From CAVOJV01 sp963696325 (lineage in GTDB: Bacteria; Pseudomonadota; Gammaproteobacteria; Competibacterales; Competibacteraceae): a stretch of 14,689 bases of DNA. A program made the position numbers and the translations under genes. The notes under the pieces are model-generated. The model did not search any database, was not told the origin of the DNA, and saw only the letters and a program-made list of their open reading frames with translations. Location: positions 1 to 14,689 of the forward strand of contig CAVOJV010000055.1 of NCBI GenBank assembly GCA_963696325.1. The letters run 5' to 3'. Below, one piece after another: positions 1 through 6,325 of this stretch. Within the stretch, counting starts at the first letter, position 1. Every line of letters begins with the position of its first letter.

Positions 1-178
1 ACCGTTCATGATCGATCTCGATATCCACGTTGAGAACACTACCAAAACCGGCTGGTTTGAGAACAGTGAAACCGTGCCCGACATCCTCCTCTACAACGCT
101 CTCGACGCCATCGCCGCCGGCCGCGATCCCCAGCTCGAAGCCGCCGTGGCCGAGCTGCTGAAAGGTAAGGCGAAGTGA
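1..178 (+). CDS. 3' end of an unrecognised gene (5' end outside window)
   Basis: An open frame enters from the window edge (first whole codon at position 2) and ends with TGA at 176-178, leaving 58 residues. The visible part begins PFMIDLDIHVENTTKTGWF and ends with an acidic, alanine-rich helix-like tail and a basic KGKAK terminus. Third-position GC bias is strong, as expected for real coding sequence in this genome. No domain is recognised. It converges on the minus-strand gene ending at 252, with 73 bp between them and no clear terminator hairpin seen. Confidence 0.6.
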   Translation, partial: PFMIDLDIHVENTTKTGWFENSETVPDILLYNALDAIAAGRDPQLEAAVAELLKGKAK

Positions 179-251
179 TTCACTCGACTTCCCACTCCCC
201 GACGCCGAGTTGATCGCGATTGAAGAACGAAGACAGTGGCTTGGATCGTTG

Positions 252-1625
252 TCAGCCGGCAGCGCGCGGATGGCGTGCGTACCAGACCACGGCGAGAGCG
301 AGAACTCCGGCGAGCAGGACGAGCCCCGCCCCGTAGAAGAACAGGCGACGCTCGTGGCGCGCGAGCGCCGCGTCGAGCGCCGCGAATCCGTGCGCGCCCG
401 CGCTACCGTCGAGCAGCGGACGCACGTCTTCGGTCAGTGCGCGCAACTCGCCGGCGACCATTGCGGCGCGCTCGAGCAGGACGCCGAGGCTCGCCAGCAC
501 GTCGCGGTCCTCCTTCCCTGCCGGCGCCGGCGGGAACAGGCGCTCGAGGCTGGCGGCCGTTTCGCGCAGGGCCATCGACGCCGCGCCGACGGACTCCGCG
601 AGGGGTTGCAGATCGCCGGCCGTGCCCGTGAGCTGTTCGAGCACTGCCCGACGCTCGGCTTCGATACGCACGGCGACATCGGCGAGCGCCAGGGCGCGCT
701 CGCGCGCCATGCCGTCGAGGAACTGGCGTAACAAGGCCTTGCGCTCGTCGGCGATGTGCCTGGGCAGGTCGGCGAGCTGGGCCCGCAGTCCTTCGGCCGC
801 GTTCGTGAAGCGGTCACCGTAGGTCAATGCCGTGGCCGCCTCGGGGCTCGCGAGCGTGCTCCGCACCAGCAGCTCGGCATTCCACTCCGCCAGCATCGGC
901 AACTGATTGAGCAGGAACAGGGCGCGCTCGCCAGTCTCCTTGGTGAGCGCGATCTGGCGGGCGGCCTCGCTCACCGGGGCGAGAAAGCCTCCCTGGTGCG
1001 CATCGGCGGTCCATTGCGAATCCAGGTCGGCGGCCGCGGCAGTATCCAAGTGCACGAACGCGACATAGTCTTGTTCCGGATTGGCCGCACGCCAGTCGAC
1101 GACCAGCGCGTGGAGCTTCGCCAGGGTCTGCGGTTCGACCACCGTTTCAGCCAGTTCGTTAATCTGCGACTCGAGGCGCGCCAGCGCGCCGCGGATTGCC
1201 TTGACCGCCGAACGCGGGAAATCCGCCTCCCGCTTCGGGTCGTCCCAGATGAGACGCTGGAGTTGAGCGGCGATGACCAGGTCGCGCACGGCCAGGACAG
1301 GATCGGGCCCGGTCGCGGCACCGAACGTGGCCGACACATAGGAGACCTTGGTCGCCTGCAGACCCAACCGCTGGACGGGATTCTCCGTGCGCGCCATGGC
1401 ATTGTCGATGGCGAAGCCCAGCTTCTCCCGGTAGCGCCCGGCGTATGCCAGCAGCGCGGTCCGGAGTCTGCCGAGATTTGTGTGTACCGTAGCCGCCTCC
1501 TGAACGGCGTGTGCCTTGACGGATGGCGCCGACGCATCGGGCGTCCGATCCTGCGTCAGGCCGGCGCAGGCGGCGCAGACGATCGCGACCAGCACGATGA
1601 GCAGAGCAGTGCGTGAGGAGCGCAA
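252..1625 (-). CDS. Envelope protein with N-terminal signal/lipobox-like segment, coiled coil and C-terminal membrane helix
   Basis: The protein has 457 residues. Residues 1-20 look like a signal sequence: basic MRSSR, then a hydrophobic stretch ending IVCAAC. The cysteine at residue 20 could be a lipidation site, but the lipobox is poor (C at -3). The middle is alanine-, leucine- and glutamate-rich and looks helical or coiled-coil, with many ERRA/LEQL-type heptads around residues 290-420. A second hydrophobic helix lies near residues 429-451 and is followed by a short basic tail, YARHPRAAG. This suggests a large domain outside the inner membrane anchored by the C-terminal helix, similar in layout to a chemoreceptor ectodomain, but no HAMP or signalling tip is seen. 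The start is TTG, supported by a strong Shine-Dalgarno 4 nt upstream. Function is unknown, and it stands alone with no co-directional neighbour. Confidence 0.8.
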   Translation of the reverse strand: MRSSRTALLIVLVAIVCAACAGLTQDRTPDASAPSVKAHAVQEAATVHTNLGRLRTALLAYAGRYREKLGFAIDNAMARTENPVQRLGLQATKVSYVSATFGAATGPDPVLAVRDLVIAAQLQRLIWDDPKREADFPRSAVKAIRGALARLESQINELAETVVEPQTLAKLHALVVDWRAANPEQDYVAFVHLDTAAAADLDSQWTADAHQGGFLAPVSEAARQIALTKETGERALFLLNQLPMLAEWNAELLVRSTLASPEAATALTYGDRFTNAAEGLRAQLADLPRHIADERKALLRQFLDGMARERALALADVAVRIEAERRAVLEQLTGTAGDLQPLAESVGAASMALRETAASLERLFPPAPAGKEDRDVLASLGVLLERAAMVAGELRALTEDVRPLLDGSAGAHGFAALDAALARHERRLFFYGAGLVLLAGVLALAVVWYARHPRAAG

Positions 1626-1629
1626 GGAA

Positions 1630-1635
1630 CCTCCT
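1630..1635 (-). promoter_or_regulatory. Ribosome binding site AGGAGG fixing a TTG start
   Basis: On the minus strand AGGAGG is followed by TTCC and then TTG at 1625-1623. No ATG or GTG in the same frame is as well placed, so the site supports TTG as the start of the envelope protein. Confidence 0.6.
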
Positions 1636-1646
1636 GTAGGGGGCGA

Positions 1647-1966
1647 AAGGATAGGAAATCTAACCGCTTACACGAAAGTATCGGGCTACCCACTTAAGGC
1701 GGGACAGATTTATGTCCGATATGTTATGTCGATTGTGATGCCACCTAGATCCTGAAGTCCGAGGCGATGACAAAGTATCCCGGCTTAAGTTGGTAGTCTT
1801 GCTCTGGAAATAGAGTGAATCATCTCGTGTTGGTCGTTTCCCTCGTGTAGTGATCGGGTTTCCTCGAGTTCGGGGAGTAAAAACAGCTTGCGCTAATTTT
1901 TTCACAACCTCTGAGCTTTAGGACGGGGGCAATACTTCAGCCTAGGCGGTTGGATTTCCTATCCTT
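1647..1966. mobile_element. 320-bp MITE-like element with 20-bp terminal inverted repeats
   Basis: The left end AAGGATAGGAAATCTAACCG (1647-1666) is matched by its reverse complement at 1947-1966 with one mismatch. No transposase-sized frame lies between. A 37-nt block at 1646-1682, which includes the left end, recurs at 7507-7543 with one mismatch, so the end sequence is repeated in the genome. Inside lies a copy of a second repeat (1686-1796). The rest (1797-1946) is lower in GC than the neighbouring genes. No convincing target duplication was seen at the borders. It occupies most of the gap between the envelope protein and the dioxygenase gene. Confidence 0.6.
1686..1796. repeat. 111-bp inverted-end repeat, copy 1 (nested in the 320-bp element)
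   Basis: It begins CTACCCACTTAAGGCGGGA and ends with the near-reverse complement TCCCGGCTTAAGTTGGTAG. It is the same length as the copy at 3661-3771 and differs from it at only a few positions. It contains no gene. The short minus-strand frames through both copies encode similar peptides only because the DNA is repeated. Confidence 0.65.
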
Positions 1967-2000
1967 CTCACGGTCGGACTTGGAATGTTTGCGGCTTGGG

Positions 2001-2864
2001 TTACTTCTTCCAAGTGACTGAACCGGAGCGAAAGACCCGCTTGACCAGACGTTTCGCCGCGGACCGGACCGATGTCATGGAACCCGCGACATTTTCCGTA
2101 CAACGCCGGTCGAAATACGACACTCCCTCTTCCTCCACACCAAACAACTGCCGGCGTAATCGCGTAGTGGCGTACTTCTCAATGTCCGACGGAACGGAGT
2201 TGGCGTAGTGCTTGACCCAGAAATGCGAATACGCATAGATCAGCGACTTGCGCACCAGCGGGCTATCGTTATCGAGAGCCATATGCAGCACATGCGTATT
2301 GAAAATAATCACGTCCCCCGCTTTGGGAACCACTTTGGTAACCAGCGGCGAGTTTTCGGGGTTCTCGATCTTGGGGCGGGGCATCGATATGGGAAAGCGA
2401 TGGCTGCCGGGAATGAACGCAAGACAGCCCTGATCGGGCCGAAGATCCTCGAAGAAGTAATGGATCTTCATGAAGAAACTCGGGCTGTGCTCCAAGGCAA
2501 TCCCCAGCACCTCCGTGACGTCGCTGTGCCAGGGGGCCGTGAACGTTTTGCCTGGCGGGAAACTTCGGGCGTGGGTGTGATTCAATTGGACGTCGGGACC
2601 AACCAGGCTGATAAGGATTGGGGCTAATTCCGGCGTGTCGACAATATCGACGAAGGCCTGATCCTGGTCGAGGATGTTCGGAATGTCGCAATAACGGGCG
2701 TCGGCCCGGCCCAGTGCGACTTCCTGCTGCCAAGCATCGTGGCACTCAGCGACGGCCCGATCGAAGGCGATTCGCAATCGTTCCACGAGCGCAGGAGCGA
2801 GCACCTTGGGAAGATGGCAGAATCCGAGTGAATCGTACTGCAGTTTAATTAGATCAACGTTCAT
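2001..2864 (-). CDS. Phytanoyl-CoA dioxygenase (PhyH) family Fe(II)/2-oxoglutarate oxygenase
   Basis: The protein has 287 residues from the ATG at 2864. A TTG four codons upstream is possible, but the ATG has GGTGGG 4 nt before it. The fold is the cytosolic double-stranded beta-helix of non-haem iron oxygenases, which couple 2-oxoglutarate decarboxylation to hydroxylation or halogenation of a small molecule. The iron ligands fit HxD at His113 and Asp115 (PWHSDV) with the distal His at about 194 (HVLHMALDN). Arg205 (SPLVRKSL) is placed to bind the 2-oxoglutarate carboxylate. GCLAFIPGSHRFP (about 146-158) is the typical PhyH strand-turn. The last 30 residues are basic and outside the usual domain. 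The substrate cannot be inferred, because the family is very broad and the neighbours are a broken membrane glycosyltransferase-like gene and a small membrane protein. It looks intact. Confidence 0.85.
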   Translation of the reverse strand: MNVDLIKLQYDSLGFCHLPKVLAPALVERLRIAFDRAVAECHDAWQQEVALGRADARYCDIPNILDQDQAFVDIVDTPELAPILISLVGPDVQLNHTHARSFPPGKTFTAPWHSDVTEVLGIALEHSPSFFMKIHYFFEDLRPDQGCLAFIPGSHRFPISMPRPKIENPENSPLVTKVVPKAGDVIIFNTHVLHMALDNDSPLVRKSLIYAYSHFWVKHYANSVPSDIEKYATTRLRRQLFGVEEEGVSYFDRRCTENVAGSMTSVRSAAKRLVKRVFRSGSVTWKK

Positions 2865-2906
2865 GTTTCCCACCAACCAAAATCAGGCGTCGATACCTAC
2901 AAGACA

Positions 2907-3182
2907 TTAACCATTCGCAACCACAGGTCGAATGGCGTGCCGACCGAGCCACTCCGGAATTCGAGTAAGGGTCCAGGCGGCGAAAATGAAACAAATCGGA
3001 TCAATCGGTGCTCGATAGCGGATGTACGAGAAGAAGATAAGGCTATTGACAACATAATGCATCACGGCCAGACGCAGCAGCCAGTTGGGCGATCCGCTGC
3101 GCAAGGATTGTCTCCCCCAGGCTACCTGCCCCTACCCGACGAGGCCAGCCATCAATAACGCGGACGGCAATAGAGTCGAGTG
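2907..3182 (-). pseudogene. 3' fragment of a polytopic membrane glycosyltransferase-like gene (ArnT/PMT type)
   Basis: The frame ending with TAA at 2907-2909 encodes a hydrophobic C terminus with MHYVVNSLIFFSYIRYRAPI followed by DPICFIFAAWTL. This pattern, a helix ending in a short loop with R(Y/F)R(A/V)PI(D/E)P and then a last helix, is common at the C termini of family 39-like lipid-linked sugar transferases. In-frame residues upstream (LLPSALLMAGLVG) look like the preceding helix but are separated by a TAG at 3132-3134. The rest of the gene is absent, and the frame meets the stop of the next upstream gene at 3183. The assignment to a family is by pattern only. The fragment lies 42 bp from the start of the dioxygenase gene. 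Confidence 0.4.
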
Positions 3183-3452
3183 CTAGCTCTTGGGCTGACG
3201 CCATAGCCCGAGGAACTTGCCTGCCACGATAAACGCAACAGTCGCCAAGGCGGCGGTCACCGCGGCAGCGGTGGTCACCGTCAGGATAACGACGGTTTTC
3301 TTGGGGTTTTCGGCGATGTAACGGCTAGCGTCCCGCACCAAATTCTGGATGCCTGCGAGCGAATCATCATTCGCCGCACTCTTACCAAGATATTCACCCT
3401 CTAATACCACTTGGCTGTCACCCGCATCAGATTCAACCTTCGCATCGCTCAT
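3183..3452 (-). CDS. Small single-pass membrane protein
   Basis: The product has 89 residues. Residues 1-52 are soluble and acidic (MSDAKVESDAGD...), including an amphipathic stretch, IQNLVRDASRYIAENPKKT. It is followed by one long hydrophobic helix (about 53-80, rich in A, V and T) and a short basic tail, LWRQPKS. The layout of a helical soluble part, ENP, membrane helix and basic end recalls the ElaB/YqjD (DUF883) group of ribosome- or membrane-associated proteins, but the match is only in layout. The ATG at 3452 has a weak purine-rich site (AGGCGG) just upstream. It may be co-transcribed with the truncated gene and the dioxygenase downstream. Function is unknown. Confidence 0.6.
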   Translation of the reverse strand: MSDAKVESDAGDSQVVLEGEYLGKSAANDDSLAGIQNLVRDASRYIAENPKKTVVILTVTTAAAVTAALATVAFIVAGKFLGLWRQPKS

Positions 3453-3660
3453 CGCCGCCTAATAACTTACTGGCATCCAAAACTCATGCTGGCATTGCAG
3501 CCAATTATTTTAGTTTGTCATCCTAATACGCCATCGCCCATTCCACAAGGTCGGTCCTTTGCTGGTGCGGATCAAGCTCCGCGGGCTTCCCGTGTCCAGC
3601 AGCCGCGCAGTATGTGGTACTTATACAATAAAAAACAATATGTTAAATTTTTTTTTTGGG

Positions 3661-3771
3661 CTACCAACTTAAGGTGGGACGGATTTATGTCCGACATGTT
3701 ATGTCGATTGTGATGCCACCTAGATCCTGAAGTCCGAGGCGATGACACAGTATCCCGGCTTAAGTTGGTAG
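3661..3771. repeat. 111-bp inverted-end repeat, copy 2
   Basis: The ends CTACCAACTTAAGGTGGGA and TCCCGGCTTAAGTTGGTAG form a 19-bp inverted repeat with two mismatches. A small internal hairpin, CGACAT-GTT-ATGTCG, lies at 3692-3706. The match to 1686-1796 extends through the full length. Its right end directly touches the first base of the IS21-family element at 3772. Confidence 0.65.
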
Positions 3772-3902
3772 TGTAAGCGGCGGAGCAAAAATGTCCCCCT
3801 GAAACGGCCGGATGGTCTGGTCGTGGCGGTCCAAAAGTGTACCGCCTTATTGCCTTCCGAAGGGCCTGAAAGATTTTCAGCTGATGAGGAAGGTTCAAGG
3901 GG

Positions 3903-4572
3903 ATGTATCCAGTGGAACTTTATTCGAAGGTTCGACGGGTCTGTCACGTCGAAGGGATGAGCATCCGGGAAGCGGCTCGGGTGTTTGGGGTGCACCGCAA
4001 GACGGTGCGCAAGATTTTGCGGTTTTCCATTCCGCCGGGGTATCAGCGAAGCAGTGTCCCGAAGCGGCCGAAGCTGGATGGATGTACCGGCGTTGTTGAG
4101 GCGATTCTGGCAGCGGACCAAGGCAGTCCGCGCAAGCAGCGGCACACGGCTAAGCGGATTTATGGACGGCAGCGGGACGAGCACGGCTTTGCCGGCGGCT
4201 ATACGATCGTCAAGGACTATGTCCTTAGCCAACGCCTGAGCCAGCGGGAAGTGTTCGTGCCGCTGGTCCATGAACCCGGTCACGCCCAGGCGGATCTCGG
4301 CGAGGCGGTGGTGCGGATCGGCGGGGTGGAGCAGCAAGCCCATTGCTTCGCCATGGACCTGCCGCATAGTGATGCCGGTTTCGTCAAGGCGTATCCGGCG
4401 GAGACCACGGAAGCGTTCTGCGACGGTCATCACGCCGCCTTTGCCTTTCTGGGTGGGGTGCCCAGGTCCATTTTGTATGACAACACCCCACCGGCGGTGG
4501 TGGAGATTCTGGCGGACGGTCAGCGGGTGAAGACCCGCCACTTTCTCGAACAGCAATCGCATTACCGGTTCA
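3903..4572 (+). pseudogene. istA: IS21-family transposase IstA, C-terminally truncated
   Basis: The first 223 residues are good IstA. There is a helix-turn-helix at about 18-40 (MSIREAARVFGVHRKTVRKI), then the linker, then the RNase H-like DDE core with the first Asp at about 131 (HAQADLGEA) and the second at about 193 (LYDNTPPAVV). Similarity stops after QQSHYRF, just before the region that would carry the catalytic Glu, so it cannot be an active transposase. The frame then runs on out of phase through istB sequence and stops at 4665-4667. ATG 3903 follows a purine-rich AAGGGG. A full-length IstA would be about 500 residues. Confidence 0.85.
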
Positions 4573-4716
4573 GAGCGCCTCACGGGAGCCCTTCTGGACC
4601 GACTGACTCACCACGTCCACATTCTCGAAATGAACGGCGACAGTTACCGGCTCAATCAAAGTCGTAACCGGAAACTCAAACGACCAGAATCGGAGTCAGC
4701 ACCCAATCCATCCTGA
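4573..4716 (+). pseudogene. istB: C-terminal remnant of IS21 helper ATPase IstB
   Basis: A frame different from istA encodes ERLTGALLDRLTHHVHILEM and then a basic tail ending at TGA 4714-4716. This is the characteristic end of IstB, the AAA+ ATPase that assists IstA. Its ATP-binding part (Walker A and B) is gone. The junction with istA falls at about 4572 and shows no filler sequence, which indicates a simple internal deletion. Confidence 0.8.
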
Positions 4717-4799
4717 TACTACAAAGGGGCCGCTTTTTACACCCTCGGTGGTACACTTTCTCTCCGCCCTGCCGGTACACTTTTCAACTGCCCTTGACA

Positions 4800-5222
4800 G
4801 CTCAGTTCTACCACTTCATGACTCCAGTCGAACTGATACTGGGCACCCGGCGCAAAGGCCAAGGGCACGAAGGCTTGAGTGACCGACGGGCGCTGGGCCT
4901 TCTTCCAGCCCTTCACAAAGCGCCGGACGCTGTCATACCCACCCCCATAGCCTTCCCTTTGTAAGCCTTCAAATAAGCGCATCGCCGTGCGGCGTTCCCG
5001 CACGGCGCGTTGACTGTCCGCCTCCAGCCAGGTGGCTAACTGCTCGCGAAATGGCCCCAAGCGAGGAAACGGTTGGTGGGTACGGCTATAGCGCGGTTCA
5101 CCGCGCTCTGCCGCCACCTACTTGCGAACCGTGTTGCGGGACAGGTGGGTGTCGCGGGCAATCGCACTGAGGCTTTCGCCCTTGACCAGATGACGACGGC
5201 GTAACTTGCCGAGGGTTTCCAT
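4800..5222 (-). pseudogene. istA: IS21-family transposase IstA fragment with internal stop
   Basis: From ATG 5222 the frame encodes a helix-turn-helix (LVKGESLSAIARDTHLSRNT, about 13-32) and then meets TAG at 5118-5120 (codon 35). Beyond it the same frame continues with good IstA sequence: YGGGYDSVRRFVKGW, AFVPLAFAPGAQYQFDWSHE. The last of these includes the first catalytic Asp of the DDE triad. Coding similarity stops at VVEL, exactly where the other IS21 element begins. It differs in sequence from the istA at 3903, so the two elements belong to different IS21 subgroups. It is non-functional. Confidence 0.8.
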
Positions 5223-5242
5223 GCAGATCACTCCAGGTTAGC

Positions 5243-5259
5243 TCCGATTTAAAATCGGA
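5243..5259. repeat. 8-bp inverted repeat upstream of the second istA
   Basis: TCCGATTT-A-AAATCGGA is a perfect 17-nt palindrome about 20 bp upstream of the istA start codon. It could be an operator or a hairpin limiting read-through into the transposase. Confidence 0.4.
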
Positions 5260-5272
5260 AGGTTTAACACAC

Positions 5273-5313
5273 CGGGGTGATCGCCTGCTCAATTTTGGAC
5301 GCCGATCACCCCG
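5273..5313. repeat. 11-bp inverted repeat in the IS21 left end
   Basis: CGGGGTGATCG and CGATCACCCCG are perfect inverted arms around a 19-nt loop, lying over the subterminal repeats of the second IS21 remnant. It may bind IstA or act as a hairpin that blocks outside transcription. Confidence 0.5.
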
Positions 5314-5328
5314 AATACCTGGTCAGTT

Positions 5329-6006
5329 TTGCATGCCGATTTACAGGAAAGGGAGTTCCGTCCGGCAAAGGTATTGCTAGTCAGTGATTATCCGCTCGTG
5401 CGAATGGGCGTCGCGAGCCTGCTTGCCAATCAATCGCAATTTATCGTCGCGGGCCAATGCGGAACCGCAGACGAGTCCCTTGAGGCCGTCGGTCAGCAGC
5501 GGATCGATATCGTCGTACTCGATCTGTCGCTCAGGAGCGATTTGGGGCTCGACCTGGTGCGTGACTTGAGATCCGCCCACGACTCGTTGCGGATTCTCGT
5601 GACTTCGGTCCATGAGGATACGCTCTATGCCAGCATGGCTTTGAGCGCGGGCGCAATGGCCTATGTAAACAAGAATATTGCCCCCGAAGAAGTGCTTGGT
5701 GCGCTGCACGAGCTGGTTGCCGGGCAGATCTTTTTGAGCCCGCAAATTGCCCAGAAAATGTTGGGAAAGGTTGCGGGAGTTGCGAGCGGCAGCTCAGCCG
5801 ACCCACTGGCGGACCTCAGCGAGCGGGAGTTGACGATCGTTGAGATGATCGGCAAAGGATGGACCACGCGCCGGATCGCAAATTTCTTGTCGATTAGCGT
5901 CCACACCGTTCAGACATATCGCGAGCGGCTGCGGACGAAACTTGGCATCAAGAGCAGCACGGAGCTATCGTTCCGGGCGATCGTCTGGGTGCTCATGCAT
6001 GATTGA
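5329..6006 (+). CDS. NarL/FixJ-type response regulator (LuxR HTH), 5' end replaced by an IS end
   Basis: There are 225 residues from TTG 5329, but residues 1-5 are read from the IS21 left end, so the native start is lost or altered. Residues about 14-130 form a receiver domain: KVLLVSDYPLVRMG, phospho-acceptor Asp65 (VVLDLSL), Thr92 (LVTSVH) and Lys115 (YVNKN). The acidic pair that binds magnesium is Ser-Asp (19-20) in place of the usual Asp-Asp or Glu-Asp, which may weaken phosphorylation. Residues 163-222 are a LuxR helix-turn-helix (LSERELTIVEMIGKGWTTRR, with VHTVQTYRERLRTKLGI). It would act as a cytosolic DNA-binding regulator. No partner kinase is adjacent. With its promoter replaced by the IS, expression would depend on an outward promoter from the element. 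Confidence 0.85.
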   Translation: MHADLQEREFRPAKVLLVSDYPLVRMGVASLLANQSQFIVAGQCGTADESLEAVGQQRIDIVVLDLSLRSDLGLDLVRDLRSAHDSLRILVTSVHEDTLYASMALSAGAMAYVNKNIAPEEVLGALHELVAGQIFLSPQIAQKMLGKVAGVASGSSADPLADLSERELTIVEMIGKGWTTRRIANFLSISVHTVQTYRERLRTKLGIKSSTELSFRAIVWVLMHD

Positions 6007-6024
6007 CGGCTCGATGCCGTAATC

Positions 6025-6252
6025 ATGCTGCAGATCTCACAACCGCGACGATTAACCAAGCGGTTCCAGGTTGTTCTGCGTGGCTTTTTCAATGGGCCCG
6101 TCGAATTGCAAAGTGCGGCCGGCGTCGTAGTGGGGGCCGGATATTTTTACCAGTTGTCCAGCCGCTGGATGGTCTTCAACTCGTATACCTCCGGGCTCGA
6201 TAAGGCTTCTCCCGGCTTTCTCGCGCAATTAGGTCTGGCCGTGGCACTATGA
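6025..6252 (+). pseudogene. C-terminal fragment resembling an outer-membrane beta-barrel protein
   Basis: A 75-residue frame begins at ATG 6025, 18 nt after the response regulator. Its second half reads AAGVVVGAGYFYQLSSRWMV then FNSYTSGLDKASPGFLAQLG and ends LAVAL. Alternating hydrophobic strands, a turn with SRW, and the ending S-G-L-(N/D)-x-x-S-P-x-x-x-x-x-x-G-L-x-x-x are common at the C termini of transporter-like beta-barrels such as those annotated as MetA-pathway phenol degradation proteins. No signal peptide or barrel body is present, so it would be a remnant. The assignment rests on pattern alone, and it could instead be a short unrelated gene. Confidence 0.35.
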
Positions 6253-6325
6253 CGGGTCGTAGCCTGCGCCAGTAAGTGGGCATGTCTTTTCCCGCGCGAA
6301 ATTCGACCGGTTTGTGTGCCAGCCG

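Larger units (their letters stand above)
3772..4799 (+). mobile_element. Internally deleted IS21-family insertion sequence
   Basis: The left end reads TGTAAGCGGCGGAGCAAAAA and the right end, read inward, TGTCAAGGGCAGTTGAAAAG. Both start with TGT, as is usual for IS21. Subterminal repeats resembling GGCGG..CAAAAGTGTACC occur near 3830-3845 on the left and in inverted orientation near 4742-4790 on the right. The element holds the start of istA and the very end of istB, joined by a deletion of well over 1 kb (family members are usually 2-2.5 kb). It lies inside the istA remnant of a second IS21 element on its right side, while its left side abuts the 111-bp repeat. No target duplication is visible, so the left flank was probably rearranged. 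Confidence 0.7.
4800..5345 (-). mobile_element. Second, different IS21-family remnant (left end plus start of istA)
   Basis: Read on the minus strand the element begins TGTAAATCGGCATGC at 5345. Two subterminal direct repeats follow, AAAACTGACCAGGTATTC and AAAATTGAGCAGGCGATC, a typical IS21 end structure. The istA start comes next and is cut at 4800 by the first IS21 element. The 3' part of istA, istB and the other end are not found in the window. Its outer end sits in the 5' end of the response-regulator gene. Confidence 0.65.

Noticed and set aside
756..1616. 286-codon plus-strand frame opposite the envelope protein
   Set aside because: The minus-strand protein has a signal sequence, a membrane helix and a strong ribosome binding site. 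The plus frame is a GC-rich shadow.
1660..1905. Minus-strand frame sharing a peptide with the frame at 3572-3898
   Set aside because: The shared peptide is only the translation of the 111-bp repeat present in both places. The frames diverge outside it and lack ribosome binding sites.
3720..4583. 287-codon minus-strand frame opposite istA
   Set aside because: It is antisense to clear IstA coding sequence and encodes a proline/arginine-rich product, so it is a shadow frame.
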